A DNA stretch of 64,000 nucleotides from JAJISK01 sp046759185. GTDB taxonomy: Archaea > Thermoplasmatota > Thermoplasmata > RBG-16-68-12 > JAJISG01. Each line of letters begins with the position of its first letter. Position 1 is the first letter of the stretch. Of the stretch, positions 23,149 to 31,117 are shown piece after piece. Made by a program: the position numbers and the translations under genes. Below the pieces are notes generated by a model. It ran no database searches. It was not told the origin of the DNA and saw nothing but the letters and a program-made list of their open reading frames with translations. Location: NCBI GenBank assembly GCA_046759185.1, contig JBHIBO010000008.1, positions 1 through 64,000 on the forward strand. Direction: 5' to 3'.

Positions 23149-24510
23149 TCAGGCTTCTTGGGCGGCCGCACGCTGGCGGCCCACTGCAGCATCGACGACC
23201 TCGAGGAACCGCTCCTCCTTCCCCTTGGGGAGGGTCGCCCCGGAGGCGATGTTGTGGCCGCCCCCGGCCCCGCCCACGGCCTGGGCTCCCACGCGCAGGG
23301 CCTCCGCCAGGTTCACCCCCTGATCGATAAGGTAGTCCGTCCCGCGGGCCGAGACCTTCGTGGTGCCGTCCGTCACGGCCAGCCCCAGGGTAGGCTTCTC
23401 CTGGTCGAGGAGGTATCGCATGGACACGCCGGCGACGGATCCCGCCAGGGTCGGGCCTTCGGCGTAGAAGAACTGGATGTGGTCCTTGGCGAAGGCCCCC
23501 TCCTCCTCCACCTTGTGAAGGCCGTGGAGGACGGCGGTCCAGTGCTTCTTGCGGAGCCCCTCGGCCTCCTCGCGGCCGGCAAAGTCCCCGAGACTCAGAG
23601 CCAGCCCCAGGGACTCCGCTCCCTGCCGGGAGCAGGCGTTGACCAGGGATTCCAGGTCATCCACGTAGAGCTCGTAGGGCGCGTACCAGTACTTCTCCTC
23701 CATGAGCTGCTGGACCGTCTCCGGCCGGATTTCCTGTTGCACCAGGCGGAGGCTGAGGGCCGAGACGAGGCGCTCCCGTTGGGCGGTATCGAGATCGCGG
23801 ATGCGCGCCGCAAGATCCAGCTCCAGCCCCTCCAAGAAGTCTTGAATGGCCTCTTCCCGCCCCGAGAGGTCGCGGAAGTAGGGTCCTACGGAGTAGTGCA
23901 GGGCCTCCGCCATGGGCAGGTCTGCCAGGGCCGGGGCGGGCTCGGCTCGGAGAATGTCCCCCTCCATGGCGCGCCCAAAGAGGAGGGCGTTGATGCCCTT
24001 GAAACCCCCGATGTGCTGTCGGTCGCCGATGCACCCGACGAGGGCGACCCCGGCGAGGTCGAGGTTTGCCTGATCCATGGCGGTCGCCAAGAGCAGGGAC
24101 GTGCTCGCCCCGCAGGCGTCCCGGGTACCCTCCAGACCGAAGAAGTGCGGGTTCAGCTGGAGGACCGTCTCGGAGTCCCGGGGGGGCTGGTGGTGGTCCA
24201 AGACCACGACGGGGGCGTCGAGCTTCTCCAGGAGGTCCACTTGGGCGCTCCCCATGTCGCTGACCAGCAGAAGGTCCATGCCGTTCCCCATCGCACGTTC
24301 CAACCGTTCCTGGTTGAGCACATGGGAGAGGGTGGTGTGCACCTCGTGGTTCTCCCGGAGGAGGGCGCGGGTCAGGACGGCAGCGGCGGCCGTCCCGTCG
24401 GCGTCGTAGTGGCAGAGAATGCGGACCCGGTCGGCCTCGCGAACCGTTTCCACGGCCCGGTCGAGGCGCTCCCCCATCCCCTCGGGCAGTCCTTTCTCGA
24501 TCCAGCTCAC
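23149..24510 (-). CDS. DHH-family RecJ-like nuclease (archaeal RecJ/GAN)
   Basis: About 453 residues. ILCHYDADGTAAAAVLTRAL near the N-terminus is motif I, LLLVSDMGSAQVDLL motif II, VVVLDHHQPPRDSET the DHH motif and VALVGCIGDRQH motif IV; the C-terminal DHHA1 region ends with AVGGAGGGHNIASGATLPKG. Archaeal homologues are single-strand exonucleases associated with GINS in the replisome. The GTG start at 24510 lies within 15 bases of the S15 stop (overlap-free), and the longer frame runs back into rpsO. The rpsO-recJ pairing is a conserved archaeal arrangement and supports the call. Confidence 0.9.
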   Translation of the reverse strand: MSWIEKGLPEGMGERLDRAVETVREADRVRILCHYDADGTAAAAVLTRALLRENHEVHTTLSHVLNQERLERAMGNGMDLLLVSDMGSAQVDLLEKLDAPVVVLDHHQPPRDSETVLQLNPHFFGLEGTRDACGASTSLLLATAMDQANLDLAGVALVGCIGDRQHIGGFKGINALLFGRAMEGDILRAEPAPALADLPMAEALHYSVGPYFRDLSGREEAIQDFLEGLELDLAARIRDLDTAQRERLVSALSLRLVQQEIRPETVQQLMEEKYWYAPYELYVDDLESLVNACSRQGAESLGLALSLGDFAGREEAEGLRKKHWTAVLHGLHKVEEEGAFAKDHIQFFYAEGPTLAGSVAGVSMRYLLDQEKPTLGLAVTDGTTKVSARGTDYLIDQGVNLAEALRVGAQAVGGAGGGHNIASGATLPKGKEERFLEVVDAAVGRQRAAAQEA

Positions 24511-24523
24511 GCTTGGGGCCCAC

Positions 24524-24979
24524 CTACCGCATCTGCAGCTCCGTAGCTCGACGGCTGTACTCCCAGTCCGCGGGGAGGACCCCCTGCCGCCTGTAGTACC
24601 GCGCCAAGCGACGAATCTTGGCCTCAACGAGTTCCAAGCTGCGCCGGTTGTGGATGTCTCGCCGGTGCTCCGCCAGGTGGGTTGTGAGGCGGAGGGCCTT
24701 GCCCACGAGGTTGCTCAAGTCCTCAGGCAGCTCCATCTCCACGCCGCCCTCACGGAGGATCTGGGTGACCGTCTTCCCCGTCAGGAGCTTCACGCTAGGA
24801 ATTCCATGCTGATCCCGCAGCCGGATGCCGATCTGGGCGCTCTGGAGACCCTCCTGGTACAACCTGCTGACGAGCTTCTCCACCTCCTTCGGCTTGGTGC
24901 CAGCCCAGGCCGGGGGCTTCTCGAGATAGGGGCGTTTGGAGGAGGACCTTCCTTTCGTTCTGCGATGCATCCGCGCCAT
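24524..24979 (-). CDS. rpsO: Small subunit ribosomal protein S15 (eukaryotic S13 family)
   Basis: A 151-residue ribosomal protein with the archaeal N-terminal extension (MARMHRRTKGRSSSKRPYLE) and the S15 core: IGIRLRDQHGIPSVKLLTGK, LPEDLSNLVGKALRLTTHL, HRRDIHNRRSLELVEAKIRR and LARYYRRQGVLPADWEYS. It binds 16S rRNA early in assembly. Length matches archaeal S15. Followed by the RecJ-like gene on the same strand and preceded by the fibrillarin gene 42 bases downstream in coordinates, which is transcribed in the same direction. Confidence 0.95.
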   Translation of the reverse strand: MARMHRRTKGRSSSKRPYLEKPPAWAGTKPKEVEKLVSRLYQEGLQSAQIGIRLRDQHGIPSVKLLTGKTVTQILREGGVEMELPEDLSNLVGKALRLTTHLAEHRRDIHNRRSLELVEAKIRRLARYYRRQGVLPADWEYSRRATELQMR

Positions 24980-25021
24980 GAGGCTGATTCCTCGGGTCCT
25001 GGTTCTAGGGAATCCCCGTAT

Positions 25022-25696
25022 TTAATGAGTCTGGCCTGGCCGACGGAGGAGGAGGGCCGCGTGGTCTCTCTGGTAGGGGTCCAGGGGGATAACTCGCTCC
25101 ACCCGAATCCCGGCTCCCTCTATCTCTTCGCGGGCCGTGCGAAACAGTGTATCGGGGGCCGCCGAGACGTCGACGCTTCGGGCCTTAAGCATGAGGATGG
25201 CGATGCCGTCTCCTCGGAGGAAGGACAGGTTGCGCAGCAGAATCTCGGTCTGGTCTCGTTGCGCCACGTCCTGATAGAGGAGGTCGACCTCCGGCACGAG
25301 ATCCCGATACGCCTCGACCTCCCGCGCGTCGCCCATGATGGGCACGAGGTTTGCGCGGACCTGGGCGAGACGGAGGAGCTTCTCGAAGGGACGGGGCGCC
25401 ACCTCCAGGGCGTACACCACGCCGTCAGGAACGAGGTCGGAGACGTGGCTGACGGTCGTGCCCGTTCCCGCACCCAGGTAGAGGACGGAGGCGGCCTCGG
25501 TTATCACCAGGGGAGCATCCAGCAGGAGGAGCAGGGCGGCCAGCTTGCTTCGCCGCGGATTCCACGCCCGGAAATCCTGCCCCGCCTCCCGCATGAGACG
25601 TTCTCCATATACCGTCGTCCCCGGGACTAGGGAGGGGGTGAACAGGTCGTCCTCATCCCGGTAGACGCGAGGATGAATCGTGGGTTGGAGGGACAC
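25022..25696 (-). CDS. flpA: Fibrillarin-like rRNA/tRNA 2'-O-methyltransferase
   Basis: About 224 residues; the catalytic subunit of C/D-box ribonucleoproteins. LVPGTTVYGERLMREAGQDF with RAWNPRRSKLAALLLL is the fibrillarin N-terminal module, VLYLGAGTGTTVSHVSDLVP the SAM-binding motif, VYALEVAPRPFEKLLRLA and VDLLYQDVAQRDQTEILLRN the following motifs, and AILMLKARSVDVSA the catalytic lysine strand. The GTG at 25696 gives the normal family length; longer open sequence upstream overlaps the divergent gene region and does not look conserved. Nop5 is not in the window. Confidence 0.92.
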   Translation of the reverse strand: MSLQPTIHPRVYRDEDDLFTPSLVPGTTVYGERLMREAGQDFRAWNPRRSKLAALLLLLDAPLVITEAASVLYLGAGTGTTVSHVSDLVPDGVVYALEVAPRPFEKLLRLAQVRANLVPIMGDAREVEAYRDLVPEVDLLYQDVAQRDQTEILLRNLSFLRGDGIAILMLKARSVDVSAAPDTLFRTAREEIEGAGIRVERVIPLDPYQRDHAALLLRRPGQTH

Positions 25697-25747
25697 GCAG
25701 GGGGACGATGGAGAGGGCGGGCAAAAGGATGGCGGAGGGGACCCCCC

Positions 25748-26128
25748 ATGAGTGGGCACAAACCGGTAGTAGGTCGCCGCCCGTTGCCCCTGCTCTTGTC
25801 TCCCTTCCCGAGTGTCATCTGGCGCGGCAAGCACATCGAAATCACAGCCGCCGAGCTGAAAGTCGCGAAAGGCCTGAAGCGGTACGCCGTTCCCCTGGAG
25901 GACATCGCCGCTGTCTTCACCACGATGATGCCCAAAGGCAAGGACTTCCAGGAAGTCCTGGCCGTCGAGTTTGTTGCGGGTACACAAGGGGCCATCTTGG
26001 CCCTGGATCCTAGCTGGGGTTTCGACCTCGCCGAAGCGGTGGCGGCTCTCCGTGAGGCCTTGGGGGAGAGCTGGGAAGACCTCTATCTCGGCCACAAACA
26101 CGCCTCCGAGGTTCGTGGCCTCTTTTGA
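25748..26128 (+). CDS. Small protein with a possible PH-like fold, unknown function
   Basis: A 126-residue protein, MSGHKPVVGRRPLPLLLSPF at the start, then IWRGKHIEITAAELKVAKGL, KRYAVPLEDIAAVFTTMMPK, VLAVEFVAGTQGAILALDPS and a C-terminal amphipathic helix DLAEAVAALREALGESW. The alternation of strands ending in one helix resembles a small PH-like domain, but this is by eye only. Divergent from flpA with about 50 bases between starts. Codon use resembles that of the neighbours. No membrane segment. Confidence 0.55.
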   Translation: MSGHKPVVGRRPLPLLLSPFPSVIWRGKHIEITAAELKVAKGLKRYAVPLEDIAAVFTTMMPKGKDFQEVLAVEFVAGTQGAILALDPSWGFDLAEAVAALREALGESWEDLYLGHKHASEVRGLF

Positions 26129-26198
26129 GGTCGGATGGGATGGCCTGGTGATAACAGGGAAGAAACCTATTTGCCACAAGTCTTGGGACTAACGAAGC

Positions 26199-29100
26199 GT
26201 GCCCACTCCGCGAGTGCGGATGCTCCGGACTAGGAAGCCAGGGCAAGCGTTACTCCTGGTGCTAGCCCTCCTCCTCATCCCTTTGGCCGTCCTCTTCCTC
26301 GCAGGCTATGCGCCCTCTGTGGGTGTGGCTGAAGGGGCGGAGCGACAGGAAGATCCCGCCCAGTGCGTGGCCATTGGTAGCAATTGGACGGCCTGTGGGA
26401 ATGCTACGATTTCCGACGACATCTACGCGACGGCGGATCCGAACCCCATCACCTTCGTCGGAGCGGGGGGCGGATCGGGAACCTCGTTCTCCTTTGACAT
26501 CGGAACCCCCGGAACGGACCGCCTCGTGGTGGTCGTGGCCGACGATGAGAGTTCGGGGTCCAGCCTCAGCGACGTCACGGTAGACGGGAACAGCTGCAAC
26601 AAAGTGACGGAGGCCGATAACCCATCTGGAGCCGGAAACCACCAGGAGATGTGGTATTGCGATGAAGACGATCTGGGCACCTCCAGCGGGCTGGTGACCG
26701 TTGCCATCGTGGGTGGCAATTTCGGATGGGCCAGTCACGCGCATCTCTACACCGGTGTCTCGCAAACTGGCCCATCAGACATCGAGATCGAGGACGCAGC
26801 GGTCGGAGTCTCGACCATCGAGGTCGAGTTCGTCACCGTTCCGGCCGGGGGCGTCGTCGTCTTCGGGGCTGCCCACGGGTCAGCCGGGTCCTTCGTAGGC
26901 TGGACATCCCCCCTCCTCGAACGGACCGATGGACCCGATCCTTCTTCCTCGGTGCTTGCGACGGCAAGCGAAGTTGAGTCGTCTTCCCAGACGGATAAGA
27001 CCTATACTGCGACCGCGTCCAGCTCCTTCAACCGTGGCACCGGCATCGTTGCCGTTTGGCCTTCGCGGCCGGGGCGGAACGACACCGCGTGGTTTGACTT
27101 CGGCCTGGATCTGAGCCCGGAGGACACCATCGACAGGGTCGAAGTGGGCGTGGAGTGGTATCGCCTCGATGCGCGACCCATCCTGAACGTGACCGTCTCG
27201 TGGGACGGCGGGTCGGCCTGGGCGCCAAATCAGACGGCCACAAACAAATCTGTCGATGACGACACGGTGGAGTTCCTGAACTTCACGTTAGCCACCACGT
27301 GGGATTCCAGCAGGCTGAGCGATGCCAACTTGCGCGTCCGGGTAGGCACGAACCAGTCCGGCGCGCGCCTGGACTACGTCACTGTGAGAGTGAACTACGA
27401 TGCGGCCCCTCGGGTGTCCGACTTCCGCCTCGAGGACGGGGCTGGGATGTCCCGCGCCGGAGAGCAACTGGAGGTGGGAACCCCATACGCCTTCCGGTTC
27501 AGAGTTAGCGACGAGGAAGGTTGGTCCGACATCGGGACGGACGGAAGCGTCTCCCTTCGCCTCTGGTACGATGGGAATGTGACGCCGGAGCTGCCGTACG
27601 GGGCCCAGACGAACGGCAGCAGCTACCGCATCGAAGTCCGTTATGGCGACATCCTGGATCCCGGCAACGCCTCCGTCGACGAATGGAGCGTCACCGAGGG
27701 GAGCGCGAGCTACAACGCCTTCGCCAGCAGCGCCACGGCCCTGCTGAATGGCTCCCTCGTCGTCGGATTCGCTTTCAACCTCTCCATCACCCTAGGCAAT
27801 CAGGTCGGTGGGAGCAGCCCCCCCACCAACACGATTCCAGGCGGCTACAACGACCCGGATTCCTGGAACGCCGAAATCGTCGCGACCGACGCCGTTGGGG
27901 TAGTCACACATCAGACGGCCGCCACGGGCGAACACATGGAGTTTGGGGTCTTCCCTCCCGTCCTAGATGTAGGCTTGGTCTCGAGCTCTGCGACGGCGGA
28001 CCCCGGTGACGTCCTGACCCTCAACGCGACGGTTGCGAACCTCGGCCCAGGGTCGGTCCAGATCCTCATCCTTGAGGCCTCCGTTGACGCCAACGCCAGC
28101 TACCTCTCGTCCTCCCCCACCGGAACCTACAACGGGGGGACGCGGATCCTGCGCTGGACGCTGTCTCTCCTCTTACCCGGCGAACAGGGTAGCTTCGAGT
28201 GGAACATCCGAGTCGCCCTCGGAACGCCGGATCTGGCCGTAGTCAACACCTCCTTCCGTGTCACTGCCGAGGATGCGGCGGGTGATTCCCTTCCGCCTTG
28301 GGTGGCCTACGCGGAGTCCACCGTCCAGGTCCCGGCCTTCTCTCCGGTGCTTGATCTGGACCGGTCCGGAGCGGAACACGGAGATGTGATCCTTGCGATC
28401 CTCTACTTCAACAACACGGGATCCGGCCGGGCGCTGCGCGCCTGGGCCAATTGGAGTCTAGGCGATCACTACGAGCTCATGGATATCTTCCCGGCCCAGA
28501 GCTACAGCCCATCGCCTTTGGGCTTCGACATCAGTTTCACCGATCTTGATCCTGGCTCGCACTCTCTCGTGGCCCGGCTTCGGGTGGTTCGGGGCTTGGA
28601 GGACGGCCTGGCCATGGAGGTACGCGCCGTCTGGAGCGCGACCGATGGCAACGGGAATGCCCTCGCCGGGGCGACGCGATCGGGCGCCGTGACGCTCCTT
28701 GCACCTTCCATGACCCTCACGCTCGGCTCTTCCGGGACCAGCGTCCAGGTGGGTTCCGAGTTCAGCCTGGACGCCACAGTCGTGAACGTGGGGCAGGCCG
28801 TGGGCGAAGGGTGGCTGAATCTGACCTTGCCACCGGGGGTCCTCTTTGTGAGCTCGGCGGGGCCTCTCGAGGCGACAGCGACCCCGGGCCTGGTGAGCTG
28901 GCGCATCCTCTCGTTGAACCCCGGTGCCCAGGTCCAGGTGGAGATTCGGCTGAGGGCGGAGCAAGGGCCGAGCCTCGAATCGTTCGTCATGTTCGTTGAC
29001 TTCACGGAAGGGAAGGGAAGCCTTCCCGCCACCGTGTTCAGCAATGAGGTCTTCGTCCGGCTTCTCGGGACGGGCTCGATTCCCCTGCCGTGGTGGCTGT

Positions 29101-29852
29101 TTCTGTTGCCCCTGTTTATTCCCGTCGCCTTTTTCGCCTTCTACCTAAACCGGCGTCTCCGGCATCCCGAGCTGCGGATCGAAGAGGTCTTCGTGATTCA
29201 CAGGAAGGGGATTCTGGTCGCCCACCAGTCCCGGACCTTGACCCCCGATCGAGACCGGGATATCCTGGCTGCCATGTTCAAGGCCGTCCAGGGCTTCGTC
29301 CAGAATGCCTTCTCCGGCGATGCGGAGAGCACCATGCGGGGTCTTCGTTTCGAGAACTTCAACATCCTCATCGAACAGGGCACCTACCACTACGTCGCCG
29401 TGGTCTACCAGGGCCAGGAGAGCCGCCTTCTCGAACGTCGTGTTGCCGAGCTGTCCCGACGGATCGAGCGGGAGTTCGGTGCCCTCCTTGCTTCGTGGGT
29501 GGGCGACATGACCGAGATTCGCGGTATTCGGCGTCTCCTCCCCCTCATCTGGGGCGAAGCGTCGGCGTTCGGCGCCATGGAGGGGCCCGCCATCGTGGCC
29601 CGGCCGACCCCGGCCATGGCCGCCCCCCAACCGAGGGTGCGATACGAGTCCCTCCCGGGGAAGCTCATGTGGTGGCTCCCCCTGCCGGTCCGTGGCGCCC
29701 GACGCGTCCTCCGTGGAACCTCCTCACTCTTCTGGGAGCTGATTGGCGCCCGGGAGCATGTAGGGAGGAGGGCGATGGCCCTGGTGGGCGTCGCCTGGAG
29801 GAGGCTGCGCGCCTTCGTGCGCGGCGAAGACACACCGGGACTCCCCCCCTAG
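26199..29852 (+). CDS. Large receptor-like surface protein with cytosolic longin/roadblock-like domain
   Basis: A 1217-residue protein. Residues ~15-38 (ALLLVLALLLIPLAVLFLAG) are a signal peptide or anchor. The ectodomain (~40-955) is beta-rich, with at least fifteen N-x-S/T sequons (for example NWT, NAT, NQT, NKS), and ends in two CARDB/DUF11-like repeats (DPGDVLTLNATVANLGPGSV; VQVGSEFSLDATVVNVGQA). A membrane helix follows at ~962-982 (LPWWLFLLPLFIPVAFFAFY). After it comes RIEEVFVIHRKGILVAHQSR, DRDILAAMFKAVQGFVQNAF and FENFNILIEQGTYHYVAVVY, a domain resembling the longin/roadblock-like modules of archaeal signalling proteins. A basic tail ends the protein. It would link an extracellular surface to a cytosolic partner; function unknown. 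GTG start; ATG 26220 is an alternative. Confidence 0.8.
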   Translation: MPTPRVRMLRTRKPGQALLLVLALLLIPLAVLFLAGYAPSVGVAEGAERQEDPAQCVAIGSNWTACGNATISDDIYATADPNPITFVGAGGGSGTSFSFDIGTPGTDRLVVVVADDESSGSSLSDVTVDGNSCNKVTEADNPSGAGNHQEMWYCDEDDLGTSSGLVTVAIVGGNFGWASHAHLYTGVSQTGPSDIEIEDAAVGVSTIEVEFVTVPAGGVVVFGAAHGSAGSFVGWTSPLLERTDGPDPSSSVLATASEVESSSQTDKTYTATASSSFNRGTGIVAVWPSRPGRNDTAWFDFGLDLSPEDTIDRVEVGVEWYRLDARPILNVTVSWDGGSAWAPNQTATNKSVDDDTVEFLNFTLATTWDSSRLSDANLRVRVGTNQSGARLDYVTVRVNYDAAPRVSDFRLEDGAGMSRAGEQLEVGTPYAFRFRVSDEEGWSDIGTDGSVSLRLWYDGNVTPELPYGAQTNGSSYRIEVRYGDILDPGNASVDEWSVTEGSASYNAFASSATALLNGSLVVGFAFNLSITLGNQVGGSSPPTNTIPGGYNDPDSWNAEIVATDAVGVVTHQTAATGEHMEFGVFPPVLDVGLVSSSATADPGDVLTLNATVANLGPGSVQILILEASVDANASYLSSSPTGTYNGGTRILRWTLSLLLPGEQGSFEWNIRVALGTPDLAVVNTSFRVTAEDAAGDSLPPWVAYAESTVQVPAFSPVLDLDRSGAEHGDVILAILYFNNTGSGRALRAWANWSLGDHYELMDIFPAQSYSPSPLGFDISFTDLDPGSHSLVARLRVVRGLEDGLAMEVRAVWSATDGNGNALAGATRSGAVTLLAPSMTLTLGSSGTSVQVGSEFSLDATVVNVGQAVGEGWLNLTLPPGVLFVSSAGPLEATATPGLVSWRILSLNPGAQVQVEIRLRAEQGPSLESFVMFVDFTEGKGSLPATVFSNEVFVRLLGTGSIPLPWWLFLLPLFIPVAFFAFYLNRRLRHPELRIEEVFVIHRKGILVAHQSRTLTPDRDRDILAAMFKAVQGFVQNAFSGDAESTMRGLRFENFNILIEQGTYHYVAVVYQGQESRLLERRVAELSRRIEREFGALLASWVGDMTEIRGIRRLLPLIWGEASAFGAMEGPAIVARPTPAMAAPQPRVRYESLPGKLMWWLPLPVRGARRVLRGTSSLFWELIGAREHVGRRAMALVGVAWRRLRAFVRGEDTPGLPP

Positions 29853-29901
29853 TGATAGGCTACCCGAGAACGAGTACTTTCGACGACCTCTCCCTCAAGG
29901 C

Positions 29902-29907
29902 TATAAA
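29902..29907 (+). promoter_or_regulatory. TATA box of the mre11-rad50-nurA-herA operon
   Basis: TATAAA within GGCTATAAAGG, centred 28 bases before the mre11 ATG at 29933: the cleanest TATA box in the window, implying a leaderless polycistronic transcript. Confidence 0.6.
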
Positions 29908-29932
29908 GGCTCCAGGCTGCTAGACCCGCCGG

Positions 29933-31117
29933 ATGGGCGGTCTCGTCGCGGTCTCCGACGTCCACGAAGGTGTGAACTTTCCCTATCGTGTGGATCCTGA
30001 GACGGGCGTCTCGGGACGGTCTATGGATCTCCACGGAAACTTCGTTCGGGCGGCGGCGTACGCCGTCGCCGAGGAGGCCGACGTCTTCGTCGTGACTGGG
30101 GACCTCTTCGATCGGACCCACGTCAGCCCCACCTTCAGGGAACTCGTGCGTCGAGACGTCGTCGAACCTCTGGGCGAGGCGGGGATTCCGACTTGGCTTA
30201 TCGCTGGCAACCACGACCAGCCCCGCATGTGGGCCCGGGGGACCTCGCTGGAGGACTTCCGCGGCTACCGCCATGTGGAGGTCATCCGGGAACCGGCCGC
30301 CCGTGACATCGCGGTGGAGGGAGAGACCGTTACGGCTCTCCTCCTGCCCTACCTGCATCCCGAGCAGATTCTCGACCGGGTCCGGGAACGCCTGGGCGAG
30401 GACGTCCCCCGGGAACAGGTGTTCGAACTCGGACGGCGGATGCTCGAGGCATGGATGCGGAAGCGGGCTGAAGAGGCACGCGGGGACCACGTTCTCCTCT
30501 TTGGCCACTACTACGTGGAGGGGGCCCTCGTGCGGGCTACGGCCTCTCCGGAGGTTCTCCCTGGCGAGTTCTCCCTCCGTCTCGATGGGATTCCGAAGGC
30601 CGTCGAGCTTGGCATCTTCGGACACATTCACCTCCACCAGCCGGTGGGCGACCGAGTCGTCTACGTGGGGGCCCCTGAGCGTGTGGATTGGGGGGAGGAG
30701 GGGGATGAAAAGGGTTTCCTCACGTACCGGCCAAGGGAGAGCTGGGCCTTTCACCCGCTCCCAACGCGACCCATGATTAAGGTGGAAGTCGACCTCGGAG
30801 AGGAGGACGCCACCGAATCGATCCTCAAGGCCCTCCCAGAGGACCCGGCAGGGGCCCTGCTGCGGCTCCAGGTCCGTATGGCCGAGGGCCAGAGGCAACG
30901 AATCGACGAGACCGCCCTAGCGCGTCGCCTCTCCGAGGCCTTCCACTACGACGTGGCGTACCGCTACCGGGAGCGGGAGAAGGTCGCCCCGCCGGAGTTT
31001 ACCCTGGACCCCCTCCGCCTCTTCCGTGAGTACGTGGAGCTGAACTATGCTGATCACCCGCGGAGGGACGACGTCCTGCGGGACGGAGAGGAGATCCTCC
31101 GGGAGGTCTTGGAGTGA
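29933..31117 (+). CDS. mre11: DNA double-strand-break repair nuclease Mre11
   Basis: A 394-residue calcineurin-like phosphoesterase. VAVSDVHEGVNF gives the first metal motif, FVVTGDLFDRTHVSP the second, WLIAGNHDQPRM the third, VLLFGHYYVEG and LGIFGHIHLHQPVGDRVVYV with GAPERVDW the last ones, so the dinuclear site is complete. The C-terminal ~110 residues hold the capping and Rad50-binding region. It nucleolytically processes DNA ends together with Rad50. Its stop overlaps the rad50 start in a GTGA, and nurA and herA follow, giving the classical archaeal resection operon. Confidence 0.93.
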   Translation: MGGLVAVSDVHEGVNFPYRVDPETGVSGRSMDLHGNFVRAAAYAVAEEADVFVVTGDLFDRTHVSPTFRELVRRDVVEPLGEAGIPTWLIAGNHDQPRMWARGTSLEDFRGYRHVEVIREPAARDIAVEGETVTALLLPYLHPEQILDRVRERLGEDVPREQVFELGRRMLEAWMRKRAEEARGDHVLLFGHYYVEGALVRATASPEVLPGEFSLRLDGIPKAVELGIFGHIHLHQPVGDRVVYVGAPERVDWGEEGDEKGFLTYRPRESWAFHPLPTRPMIKVEVDLGEEDATESILKALPEDPAGALLRLQVRMAEGQRQRIDETALARRLSEAFHYDVAYRYREREKVAPPEFTLDPLRLFREYVELNYADHPRRDDVLRDGEEILREVLE

